From Ga0077555 sp963746315 (lineage in GTDB: Bacteria > Pseudomonadota > Alphaproteobacteria > Rhizobiales > Hyphomicrobiaceae), in assembly GCA_963746315.1 (NCBI GenBank), contig CAVVAR010000001.1:62001-126000 (forward strand): a stretch of 64,000 nt of DNA, written 5' to 3'. The translations under genes and the position numbers were made by a program. How positions within the stretch are numbered: position 1 is the first letter of the stretch; each line of letters starts with the position of its first letter. Below the pieces are notes generated by a model that saw only the letters and a program-made list of their open reading frames with translations, did no database searches and was not told the origin of the DNA. Positions 27,996-35,604 of the stretch are shown piece after piece.

Positions 27996-28805
27996 TCAGT
28001 AGTTTCCCATTGGGGCGGCGGCTGCCTCGTCCGGCCGTTTGGGCCGACCGCGCAAGTTCGACTTCAAGTGCCTCGTGTCGTAGCCGTTGAAGAGATGGCC
28101 GATCAGCCCGCGGTCGAGGTCCGACGTGCCGAACAGCCAGTCGGCGATCGGAAACGTGAGGTTCATGTTCGTCTCCATCATCAGGCGCGCATTGTGGTGC
28201 GCGGTGTGATGGCGGCGCAACGTGTTGACGAACGGACAATTGCGGACGAACCAGTTCTCCTCGACGTGGCAGCAGAAGTGCATGAACTCGTAAAGGAGAT
28301 ACATGCCGGTCGTGGTGCACATGAAGAGCCAGCCGACGTTCGGCGTGAAGATCTTGCCGAGGATGATGCCGGCGGGGATCGACATCAGGATGAAGACGAC
28401 GAGGGCATAGGGCGGGAAGACGGTGACGCGCCAATCCTTATGGTCGCGGAAGCGCATCTCCTCGTCGGTGAAGAACTGGTGGTGATTGAGGGTGTGGCGC
28501 TCGTAGACCGCGCGCAGGCCACGGATGTTGATCGGCCGGTGCATGATGAACTTGTGCACCCACCACTCGAACAGATTGGTGAAGAGGAACGTCAGTGGGA
28601 TGGTCATCAGCTCGAGCCAGCTCGGCGCGGAGAGGTGCTCGAGGTAGATGTAGAACGCGGCGGCGCCCATCGCGTAGATGATCGCGATGTGGAGGTAGCC
28701 GTCATAGAATCCCATGATCCGGGACCGGTACTCGTGCCGGAATGCTTTCTGGCGCTCGGTGATCATTCGTCTCGTCTCACTGCGTTCGACTTTTGCGGAT
28801 GTCAT
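27996..28805 (-). CDS. Fatty acid hydroxylase / sterol desaturase superfamily protein
   Basis: The 269-residue membrane protein has the histidine boxes of the di-iron hydroxylase family: HKFIMHR, HTLNHHQFF, HFCCH and RRHHTAHH, spread between hydrophobic segments. Such enzymes insert hydroxyl groups into or desaturate lipid or carotenoid chains with O2. An internal ATG (MITERQKAF) 13 codons in is an alternative start. It is followed at 41 bases upstream by a PhyH-type dioxygenase on the same strand, and a second PhyH gene is further up, so a shared oxygen-dependent modification pathway is likely. Substrate unknown. Confidence 0.88.
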   Translation of the reverse strand: MTSAKVERSETRRMITERQKAFRHEYRSRIMGFYDGYLHIAIIYAMGAAAFYIYLEHLSAPSWLELMTIPLTFLFTNLFEWWVHKFIMHRPINIRGLRAVYERHTLNHHQFFTDEEMRFRDHKDWRVTVFPPYALVVFILMSIPAGIILGKIFTPNVGWLFMCTTTGMYLLYEFMHFCCHVEENWFVRNCPFVNTLRRHHTAHHNARLMMETNMNLTFPIADWLFGTSDLDRGLIGHLFNGYDTRHLKSNLRGRPKRPDEAAAAPMGNY

Positions 28806-28846
28806 GCCAGCGGAGCGATCGTGGTGGAGCGCTCCGCAGGGTCGTT

Positions 28847-29659
28847 TCAGGCCGTTACCATGGCTGCCCTCAAGATCCCGTCGTCGGTGCCGATCTCAAG
28901 TGGCGTCCAATTGCGAGAGCGCACGTAATCCGGGCGCGGCTTCTCGACGTCGCGCGGGCGGTTGGCGACGGTGTTGTAGCAGAAGTAGGCCTGCCACCGG
29001 TCCTGGGCCGAAAGGTTATGACCGGACGCATGGACGAGGTTGCAGTCGAACACCGTGAGGGAGCCGGGTTTGCCGGTGATGGCGACGGGCTCGCCGTACT
29101 CGGCGATGATGCGCTTCATGTCGGTCGGCGTCAGGGACCAGACCTTGTAGGCCGTCGAGGTGTCGAAATAGGGATCGACGCGGCCGATGACGTGTGTGCC
29201 TGGGATAAAGTAGAGGCAGCCGTTCATCTCCTTCGAGGCATCGAGACCGACCATCATGGTGAGCATGGTCGGACGCTCGATGCCATCGTTGAACCAGGAG
29301 CCGTAGTCCTGGTGCCAGGGCCAGATCGAGCCTTCGATGGCAGCCTTGATGTTGACCTTGGTGTGATGAAGGTAGAGCGCGTCGTCGCGAAGAAGCTGCT
29401 GGGCGACGCCCAGCGTGCGGGGCAGACGCACCGCGGCGTTGAACACCGGCGAAGCGGTGGCGCCGCCGGTCTCGTGCATGCGGAACATGATTTTTGGCAC
29501 TCTGCTGGTGCCTTCGCGCACGACCATCTCGGTGTCGATCTCGGAGACGCGCTGGACCTCGCGGCGCATCGCCTCTACCTCGGCCGTGGAGAAGAACTCG
29601 GGGAAGTGCAGGAAGCCGTCGCGGTCGTATTGGGCGATCTGGCCGGAGGTGAGCTTCAT
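28847..29659 (-). CDS. Phytanoyl-CoA dioxygenase (PhyH) family protein
   Basis: The 270-residue protein has the Fe(II)/2-oxoglutarate PhyH fold. The metal triad is visible as WPWHQDYGSWF (His and Asp) and, downstream, NLVHASGHN with a distal His; an arginine for 2OG binding lies after it (QDRWQAYFCYN). Members hydroxylate acyl-CoAs, ectoine or natural products. It is part of a minus-strand run with a hypothetical gene and a second PhyH gene, each separated by about 30-40 bases. The substrate cannot be assigned. Confidence 0.88.
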   Translation of the reverse strand: MKLTSGQIAQYDRDGFLHFPEFFSTAEVEAMRREVQRVSEIDTEMVVREGTSRVPKIMFRMHETGGATASPVFNAAVRLPRTLGVAQQLLRDDALYLHHTKVNIKAAIEGSIWPWHQDYGSWFNDGIERPTMLTMMVGLDASKEMNGCLYFIPGTHVIGRVDPYFDTSTAYKVWSLTPTDMKRIIAEYGEPVAITGKPGSLTVFDCNLVHASGHNLSAQDRWQAYFCYNTVANRPRDVEKPRPDYVRSRNWTPLEIGTDDGILRAAMVTA

Positions 29660-29694
29660 GCGGATACTCCTTGTCGATGGCGGGATGTATCGGC

Positions 29695-30132
29695 TCAGCC
29701 GAAGTTGTGGCGATCAGGCAGCATTTCGAGAAGGCGTTTCGTGTCGTACTCGCGCTCGATCAGATGGCGACGCTTGTCGGAGCCTTCGTCCTCGTCGTCA
29801 ATCTCGGCGAGCAGGAGGTGCTTGAGCATGCGCTGGGCGAGTTGCGATTCGGTCGGATGCGGTGCCATGGTTGCCTCGATCAAATCCTCCGGGTTGTCGC
29901 CCATGGCCTTCATGGCAATGACGCGACCGGAGGTGTCGAGGGCAAAATAGCCGCCTTCGTGAAGGTCGACCGCGCGCATATCGCGGATCAGAGCGTCGAC
30001 GCTGGCGTACGTGTCGACATCGTCCGGCTCCTTCGGGGCGGCTGGATTGTGGTTCAGGATCACGAGCACGTCCGGTCCCTTACGGGGGAGGAGGCCCGTG
30101 CGGCGTAGACCCCTCATCAGGCTATTGAGCAC
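29695..30132 (-). CDS. Hypothetical protein within the dioxygenase cluster
   Basis: The 145-residue protein has no membrane segment or recognisable catalytic motif. It begins MLNSLMRGLRRTGLLPRKG and has an acidic patch (EIDDEDEGSD) followed by an Arg/Lys-rich region. It sits between two PhyH genes with gaps of 35 and 31 bases, so it is very probably in their operon and may be an accessory or carrier protein. I do not recognise its family. Confidence 0.65.
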   Translation of the reverse strand: MLNSLMRGLRRTGLLPRKGPDVLVILNHNPAAPKEPDDVDTYASVDALIRDMRAVDLHEGGYFALDTSGRVIAMKAMGDNPEDLIEATMAPHPTESQLAQRMLKHLLLAEIDDEDEGSDKRRHLIEREYDTKRLLEMLPDRHNFG

Positions 30133-30163
30133 GTGGTGCCTCCGTTTCCGGCGTGGGCTTGCA

Positions 30164-31078
30164 TCACATCATGCCGCCACGGGCCTTCAAGTCCTCGCCT
30201 TGTTGCTTGGCGAAGATCGAGGAGTAGCCGCGGGACCAATCGGGTGGAATGAGGCAGGGGCGGGGATCGTGATAGGCCCATCGCGCGGGCTTGCCGCGGA
30301 CGATCTCGCCAGCGTGGGGCGAAGGGATCGGGTTGAAGGTGTAGGGCATCGCGTTGGCGTTCGAGTAGACGTTCAGCAACAGCGGCCGTGCTACGGGCGA
30401 GTTGTTCGGCTCGGAATAATGAAGCGAACGGCAGTTATGGATCGTGATCGAGCCGGCTTTTGCCTCGAGCCACTGCACTTTCGAGGTGTCGAGCTTGGCT
30501 GTGTCCTCTTTCGACAAGCAACCCACCCACTCGCCGTTCTCATCGTACTCCGAGTAGATCGGGCCGTTGTGGCTGCCGGGGATGAAGCCCATCGGACCCT
30601 GCTCGCGGCCACAGTCGTAAATGTATGTGCCGGCCGTGCAGGGGGTGTAGTTGGTGTGCGGCCAAGCGGGAATGTCCTGGTGCCACTTCACCTCGGCGCC
30701 GCCCTTCGACCATTTGAAGTTCAGCTTGGAGTGATGAAACTTTACGTCCGGTCCGACAAGGTCGGCGATGATGTCGGGGAGTGGCGATTGCCCGGAGGCG
30801 GCGTACTCCCAGAAGACGGGATGGTGGTCGACCGGGCTCGACAAGCGGCGCAGACGTGGATTGTCGAAGCTGTGGCCAGCCTCCATGTCCCACTTGGCAT
30901 CGCGCTTCGTGATGCTGCGGCTCTCCTCGATCATGGCGTTCGTGGCGCCCCGGAGGCGCTCGACCCAGGCCATGGAGATTGCGTTCTCGACCAAGAGGTG
31001 GCCGTCCTCGAAATAGCTTTCGCGCTGCTTCTGCGTGAGAACTCGCGGCGGTATCGAGAGGATCTCTTCGGGCGTCAT
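30164..31078 (-). CDS. Second phytanoyl-CoA dioxygenase (PhyH) family protein
   Basis: I start at ATG 31078 (MTPEEILSIPPRVLTQKQR), where PhyH homology starts; the frame is open further up but reads as non-coding. The 304-residue protein has the iron-binding motif EVKWHQDIPAWPH (His and Asp) and the distal NCRSLHYSEPN with a His, plus Arg in SPVARPLLLNVYS. It is the first gene of a four-gene minus-strand unit (PhyH, hypothetical, PhyH, membrane hydroxylase). The divergent paaG-like gene starts 212 bases away. The substrate is unknown. Confidence 0.88.
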   Translation of the reverse strand: MTPEEILSIPPRVLTQKQRESYFEDGHLLVENAISMAWVERLRGATNAMIEESRSITKRDAKWDMEAGHSFDNPRLRRLSSPVDHHPVFWEYAASGQSPLPDIIADLVGPDVKFHHSKLNFKWSKGGAEVKWHQDIPAWPHTNYTPCTAGTYIYDCGREQGPMGFIPGSHNGPIYSEYDENGEWVGCLSKEDTAKLDTSKVQWLEAKAGSITIHNCRSLHYSEPNNSPVARPLLLNVYSNANAMPYTFNPIPSPHAGEIVRGKPARWAYHDPRPCLIPPDWSRGYSSIFAKQQGEDLKARGGMM

Positions 31079-31289
31079 GGTGTCCTCCGGTGAATAGGCG
31101 GCTCCCATCGACGCCGGGCGCTTTTCGTGCGGCTCTTGCCGAGGGGCGTCTGCCCAACGGCGGCGTCTGTGATATATCAGACTATGGGGTGCGAGAGCCG
31201 TGGTCAATGTCGGCGACGGCATTGTGATTGAGCCGGGAGGCGGCAACGGCCAATATACGGGCTGCGAAAGTGGTCGACGGAGCGTTGCG

Positions 31290-32078
31290 ATGGCAAACGA
31301 CACGGTGCTGGTGGAACGAAGCGGCGGCATTGTGCGGCTGACGCTCAACCGACCGGATAAGTTGAATGCGCTCTGCCGCGAGATGGCGGAGGCCTTAGGG
31401 CCTGCTCTCGAGGCGGCGGCTAAAGACGCCACCTGTCGCGTCGTGGTGCTGACGGGGGCCGGTCGTGGGTTCTGTGCGGGACAGGAGCTTTCGGACGAGG
31501 TCTATGCCAAGAGCGGGCCGCAACCGGATCTCGGTGAGGTCCTCGATCGCTACAACCCGATCATCGAGCGCATGCGCGGCATGGCGAAGCCCATCGTCGG
31601 CGCGGTCAACGGTGTGGCGGCAGGTGCGGGCGCCAGTCTGGCGCTCGCATGCGATATCGTGATCGCGCGGCGGTCGGCGAGCTTCCTGCAAGCGTTCGCC
31701 CGGCTGGGGCTGGTGCCGGACTGTGGCTCGACGTGGCTGCTACCCCGGTTGATCGGCGAGGCGCGCGCGCGGGCGCATGCGATGCTGGCGGAGCCGATCA
31801 AGGCCGACCAGGCCGAGGCCTGGGGTATGATCTGGAAGGCCGTCGACGACGACAAATTCGACGCCGAGGTGACGGCTGTCGCCGAACGGCTGGCCTCGGC
31901 TGCGACGTACGGGCTGGGACTTCAGAAGCGTGCGTTCGCAGCGGCGGCGGGTAACGACCTCGGTGGACAATTGGCGCTCGAGAAGCTGCTGCAACAGCAG
32001 GCCGCAGCGTCAACGGATTACATCGAGGGTGTCACCGCGTTCCAGGAGAAGCGGCCGGCGAAATTCGTCGGGCGATAG
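31290..32078 (+). CDS. Enoyl-CoA hydratase/isomerase, PaaG-like
   Basis: From ATG 31290 (MANDTVLVERSGGI) the product has 262 residues. The oxyanion-hole motifs of the crotonase fold are seen: GRGFCAGQELSDE and VNGVAAGAGASLALACDIVI, and later RLGLVPDCGSTWLLPRLIG with the PaaG-type acidic residue Asp in LVPDCG. PaaG isomerises the ring-1,2-epoxyphenylacetyl-CoA to the oxepin and also acts in beta-oxidation of the ring-opened product. Followed by a PaaI-like gene (11 bases) and a PaaK-like gene, so an aromatic-acid operon is indicated, though paaABCDE are not in the window. Confidence 0.88.
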   Translation: MANDTVLVERSGGIVRLTLNRPDKLNALCREMAEALGPALEAAAKDATCRVVVLTGAGRGFCAGQELSDEVYAKSGPQPDLGEVLDRYNPIIERMRGMAKPIVGAVNGVAAGAGASLALACDIVIARRSASFLQAFARLGLVPDCGSTWLLPRLIGEARARAHAMLAEPIKADQAEAWGMIWKAVDDDKFDAEVTAVAERLASAATYGLGLQKRAFAAAAGNDLGGQLALEKLLQQQAAASTDYIEGVTAFQEKRPAKFVGR

Positions 32079-32089
32079 CGGGAGCGACC

Positions 32090-32521
32090 ATGGGCAGCCC
32101 TGATGCCGTTGCCATTGCCCGGGCGAGTGCCGAGGCGATGTGGGCGGAGGACAACGCCAGCCGAGGGCTCGGCATGCGGCTCGAGCGGGTTGGGCCCGGC
32201 TCGGCGGTGTTGTCGATGGAGATCACGGCGGCGATGGTGAACGGGCTCGGTGTCTGCCACGGCGGCTTCATCTTTACGCTGGCCGACAGCGCGTGTGCGT
32301 TCGCGTCCAACAGCTACAATCAACGCATGATCCTGCAGTCGAGCCAGATCACGCTGATCGCTCCGGCGCGGCTCGGCATGCGGCTCGTTGCGGAAGGCGT
32401 CGAGCGGCATCGCGTCGAGCGGAGCGGCATCTACGACGTGACAGTGCGGAGCGAAGCGGGCGAAGCTATCGCGGAATTTCGCGGGCAGGTGCGAAGCATT
32501 CCGGGAAAGCTGCTTGGGTAG
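32090..32521 (+). CDS. PaaI/PaaD-like hot-dog thioesterase
   Basis: The 143-residue hot-dog protein carries MVNGLGVCHGGFIFTLADSA, the hallmark of PaaI thioesterases: the HGG turn followed by the catalytic Asp (LADSA). PaaI hydrolyses hydroxyphenylacetyl-CoA and similar dead-end esters to free CoA when the pathway jams. The GGGAGCG site upstream and the 11-base gap after the paaG-like gene support operon structure. The same role would suit benzoyl-CoA epoxide by-products made by BoxB downstream. Confidence 0.88.
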   Translation: MGSPDAVAIARASAEAMWAEDNASRGLGMRLERVGPGSAVLSMEITAAMVNGLGVCHGGFIFTLADSACAFASNSYNQRMILQSSQITLIAPARLGMRLVAEGVERHRVERSGIYDVTVRSEAGEAIAEFRGQVRSIPGKLLG

Positions 32522-32614
32522 CTCTGCTCTCGGGCGGATAGCGAGCGGCCGCGGGTCCCTCGCGCTCCCCGGCCAGAGCCACAGGCCTGCGACCGGTTAT
32601 GGAGGAGAAACGAG

Positions 32615-33925
32615 ATGCAGGAGCTGACGCCGGAGCGGTTCGAGCTCGACCCGATCGAGGTGGCGCCCGTGGAGGTGATCCGGGGGCTTCAGCTGCACCG
32701 GCTCAAGTGGTCGCTCAGGCACGCCTACGAGAACGTGGCGCACTACCGGCAGGCGTTCGACGCGGCAGGTGTGAAGCCTGAGGATCTCAGGTCGCTGGAA
32801 GATCTGCGGCGCTTTCCATTCACTGCGAAGGCGGATCTGAGGGCCAACTATCCCTTTGGCATGTTCGCGGTGCCGCAAGCTCAGCTAGCTCGTATTCACG
32901 CGTCGTCGGGGACGACGGGGAAGCCCACGGTGGTCGGCTACACCAAGCGCGATCTGGCGACTTGGGCTCAGATGGTGGGGCGGTGCATTCGGGCGTCGGG
33001 CGGGCGGCCGGGAATGAAGCTGCACAACGCTTATGGGTACGGGCTGTTCACGGGTGGCCTCGGCTATCACAGCGGTGCGGAGGACTTCGGGCTCACGGTG
33101 ATCCCGGTTTCGGGCGGGATGACCGAGCGGCAGGTGCAACTCATTGCCGAGTTCGAGCCGGACATCATCACGGTGACGCCATCCTATCTGCTGGCGATCC
33201 TCGACGAGTTTCGCCGCCAGGGGCGCGATCCGAAAAAGACCTCGCTCAAGGTGGCAATCCTCGGCGCGGAGCCGTGGACCGATGCCATGCGGGGCGAGAT
33301 CGAGGCGGCGTTCGGCATCCATGCAGTGGATACGTACGGCCTTTCGGAGGTGATCGGCCCTGGCGTCGCCAACGAGTGCGTCGAGACGAAGGACGGGCCG
33401 CACATCTGGGAGGATCATTTCTATCCGGAGGTGATTAACCCGGAGACGGGCGAGCCGGTGGCGGAGGGGGAGCTAGGCGAGCTGGTGTTCACTTCGCTGA
33501 CCAAGGAGGCGATGCCGGTCATCCGCTACCGAACCCGCGATTTGACGCGCCTCATGTCCGGAACGGCGCGGTCGATGCGCCGGATGGAGCGGGTCACGGG
33601 TCGCTCGGACGACATGATGATCGTGCGGGGGGTCAATGTATTCCCGACGCAGATCGAGGAGCAGATTTTCAAGGTCATGGGGCTCTCGCCGCACTACCAG
33701 ATCGTGCTGACGCGGGCCGGCCGGATGGACGAGATGGAGGTGATCGTCGAGGCGGCGGACCCTGAGGAGAGCAGTGGATTGCGAGCCAAGGCCCAGGCAG
33801 AGCTCGGTCATCACATCAAGAGCGTGATCGGCGTGACGGCCAAAGTGACGGTGGCGGATCCCGGCGGCGTGGCGCGCAGCGAAGGCAAGGCCAAGCGGGT
33901 GGTGGACCAGCGGGGACAGGGGTAG
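32615..33925 (+). CDS. Phenylacetate-CoA ligase family protein, PaaK-like
   Basis: The 436-residue ligase starts at an ATG with a strong GGAGGAG site. Motifs: IHASSGTTGKPTVVGYTK (adenylation P-loop), TYGLSEVIGPGVANEC, and MMIVRGVNVFPTQIEEQIF in the C-terminal lid. It converts an aryl-acetate, probably phenylacetate or a related aromatic acid, with ATP and CoA to the aryl-CoA. Given that boxB follows, benzoate or a hydroxylated benzoate is an alternative substrate; sequence alone does not decide. It closes the paaG-paaI-paaK-like set; boxB starts 164 bases later behind a possible operator. Confidence 0.88.
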   Translation: MQELTPERFELDPIEVAPVEVIRGLQLHRLKWSLRHAYENVAHYRQAFDAAGVKPEDLRSLEDLRRFPFTAKADLRANYPFGMFAVPQAQLARIHASSGTTGKPTVVGYTKRDLATWAQMVGRCIRASGGRPGMKLHNAYGYGLFTGGLGYHSGAEDFGLTVIPVSGGMTERQVQLIAEFEPDIITVTPSYLLAILDEFRRQGRDPKKTSLKVAILGAEPWTDAMRGEIEAAFGIHAVDTYGLSEVIGPGVANECVETKDGPHIWEDHFYPEVINPETGEPVAEGELGELVFTSLTKEAMPVIRYRTRDLTRLMSGTARSMRRMERVTGRSDDMMIVRGVNVFPTQIEEQIFKVMGLSPHYQIVLTRAGRMDEMEVIVEAADPEESSGLRAKAQAELGHHIKSVIGVTAKVTVADPGGVARSEGKAKRVVDQRGQG

Positions 33926-33990
33926 ATGGGCCCGGAAAGTTTACGGCGCGGGTGTATGGGCGTCGCAACTGGCCCAAAGTCCGCTATAGT

Positions 33991-34011
33991 GTTGCGCAAA
34001 ATTCGTGCAAC
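33991..34011. promoter_or_regulatory. 21-bp inverted repeat upstream of boxB, candidate operator
   Basis: GTTGCGC (33991-33997) and GTGCAAC (34005-34011) form arms that match in six of seven positions around a seven-base AT-rich centre (aaaattc). The bases TGCA in the right arm resemble those bound by BzdR/BoxR-type benzoyl-CoA regulators. It lies about 80 bases upstream of the boxB start, in a short intergenic stretch. No regulator gene is in the window. Confidence 0.45.
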
Positions 34012-34089
34012 GTGACCGCGAGGTGGCGCCAAGAGGGTGCCCGCGCGCATGACCCACAGCTGAACGTCCCGACGCCCACGAGTGTGCCG

Positions 34090-35541
34090 ATGCCCGATAC
34101 GACCTATGTCGACTACTCGACGAAGATCCCGAACAACGTCAACCTGGCGTCCGACAACCGGGTGCTGAAGGCGCTCGAGCAGTGGCATCCGGGGTATATC
34201 GACTGGTGGATGACGATGGGGCCGGAAGGCTTCCAGACGTCGGACGTGTATCTGCGCACCGCCGTTTCCATCGACCCCAAAGGGTGGGCGAAGTTCGACT
34301 ACGTGAAGATGCCCGACTATCGCTGGGGCATCCTCCTGGCGCCGCAGGACGAGGAGCGCCGGGTCAACTTCGGTGCGCACAAGGGCGAGAAGGCGTGGCA
34401 GGAGGTGCCAGGCGAGTATCGCGCCATGCTGCGCCGTCTGGTGGTCATCCAGGGTGACACGGAGCCGGCCTCCGTCGAGCAGCAGCGCTTCCTCGGCAAG
34501 ACGGCGCCGTCGCTCTACGACATGCGCAACCTGTTCCAGGTCAACGTCGAGGAAGGCCGGCACCTCTGGGCGATGGTCTACCTGCTGCAGAAGTATTTCG
34601 GTCGAGACGGCCGCGAGGAGGCGCAGGGCCTGCTCGAGCGGCGCTCGGGCGACGTCGACAAGCCGCGCATGCTCGGTGCCTTCAACGAGGAGACGCCGGA
34701 CTGGCTCTCGTTCTTCATGTTCACGTTCTTCACCGACCGTGACGGCAAGATGCAGCTCGAGAGCCTGGCGCAATCCGGGTTCGATCCGATGTCGCGCACC
34801 TGCCGGTTCATGCTGACGGAGGAGGCGCACCACATGTTCGTCGGCGAGACGGGTGTGGGGCGCGTGATCGAGCGGACGTGCGAGGCGATGAAGGCAGCCG
34901 GCATCGAGGATCCGTTCGATACGACGCGCATCCGGGCGCTGGGCGTCGTCGACCTGCCGACGATCCAGAAAAAGGCCAACCTGCACTACTCGCTGTCGCT
35001 CGACCTGTTCGGGTCGGAAGTCTCGACGAACGCGGCCAACTTCTTCAATGCCGGGCTGAAGGGCCGGTTCATGGAGACGCGGATCGAGGACGATCACCTG
35101 CTGACGAGCGCGACCTATCCCGTCCTGAAGCTGGTCGATGGCGAGATACGCACGGTCGACGAGCCGGCGCTGACGGCGATCAACATGCGGCTGCGCGACG
35201 ACTACACGAAGGATTGCCAGGGCGGCGTGTCGCGGTGGAACCGGATCATCGAGAAGGCCGGCATCAAGTTCCAGCTGGCGCTGCCGTCGGTGGCGTTCAA
35301 CCGGAAGATCGGCGAGTTCAAGAGCATCGAGGCCTCACCCGAGGGCAAGCTGCTTTCTGCCGAGCAATGGATGAAGATGCGCGACCAGTGGCTACCGTCG
35401 AAGGCGGACGGCGATTTCATCGCCTCGCTGATGCAGCCGTGCTGGGATCGGGGCCAGTATGCGCCTTGGATCGCCGCACCGAAGATCGGAATCGACCAGA
35501 AGTCGGGCGACTTCGAGTACGTGAAGATCCATCGGGGCTGA
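34090..35541 (+). CDS. boxB: Benzoyl-CoA 2,3-epoxidase, oxygenase component BoxB
   Basis: I take ATG 34090 (MPDTTYVDYSTKIPNNVNLA) because BoxB homology starts there; no strong ribosome site is seen and the open frame above it reads as non-coding. The product has 483 residues, close to the ~473 of Azoarcus BoxB. BoxB is a di-iron enzyme that uses O2 and electrons from BoxA to make the 2,3-epoxide of benzoyl-CoA. The di-iron ligand pattern is intact: Gln121 and Glu125 (QGDTE), Glu155 and His158 (EEGRH), Asp216 and Glu245/His248 (EEAHH). boxA and boxC are absent from the window. A hairpin terminator follows. Confidence 0.95.
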   Translation: MPDTTYVDYSTKIPNNVNLASDNRVLKALEQWHPGYIDWWMTMGPEGFQTSDVYLRTAVSIDPKGWAKFDYVKMPDYRWGILLAPQDEERRVNFGAHKGEKAWQEVPGEYRAMLRRLVVIQGDTEPASVEQQRFLGKTAPSLYDMRNLFQVNVEEGRHLWAMVYLLQKYFGRDGREEAQGLLERRSGDVDKPRMLGAFNEETPDWLSFFMFTFFTDRDGKMQLESLAQSGFDPMSRTCRFMLTEEAHHMFVGETGVGRVIERTCEAMKAAGIEDPFDTTRIRALGVVDLPTIQKKANLHYSLSLDLFGSEVSTNAANFFNAGLKGRFMETRIEDDHLLTSATYPVLKLVDGEIRTVDEPALTAINMRLRDDYTKDCQGGVSRWNRIIEKAGIKFQLALPSVAFNRKIGEFKSIEASPEGKLLSAEQWMKMRDQWLPSKADGDFIASLMQPCWDRGQYAPWIAAPKIGIDQKSGDFEYVKIHRG

Positions 35542-35569
35542 GGTCGGGCGGGGCCGACTGGCGACGGTG

Positions 35570-35591
35570 AAAGGCGCCGCTTGGCGCCTTT
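35570..35591. terminator. Hairpin terminator between convergent boxB and livJ-like genes
   Basis: AAAGGCGCC (35570-35578) and GGCGCCTTT (35583-35591) form a perfect nine-pair stem around a GCTT loop. The A and T ends flanking the GC core make it work in both directions, as expected between two convergent genes. Confidence 0.85.
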
Positions 35592-35604
35592 CGTGCTCGA
35601 GGGG

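Noticed and set aside
27819..29950. Plus-strand frames of 369 and 385 residues over the hydroxylase cluster
   Set aside because: They are opposite to genes with clear histidine boxes and PhyH motifs, and their translation is Val/Asp/Gly-rich with no family resemblance.
33811..35097. Minus-strand frame of 428 residues
   Set aside because: Antisense to paaK-like and boxB genes, whose active-site motifs are unmistakable.
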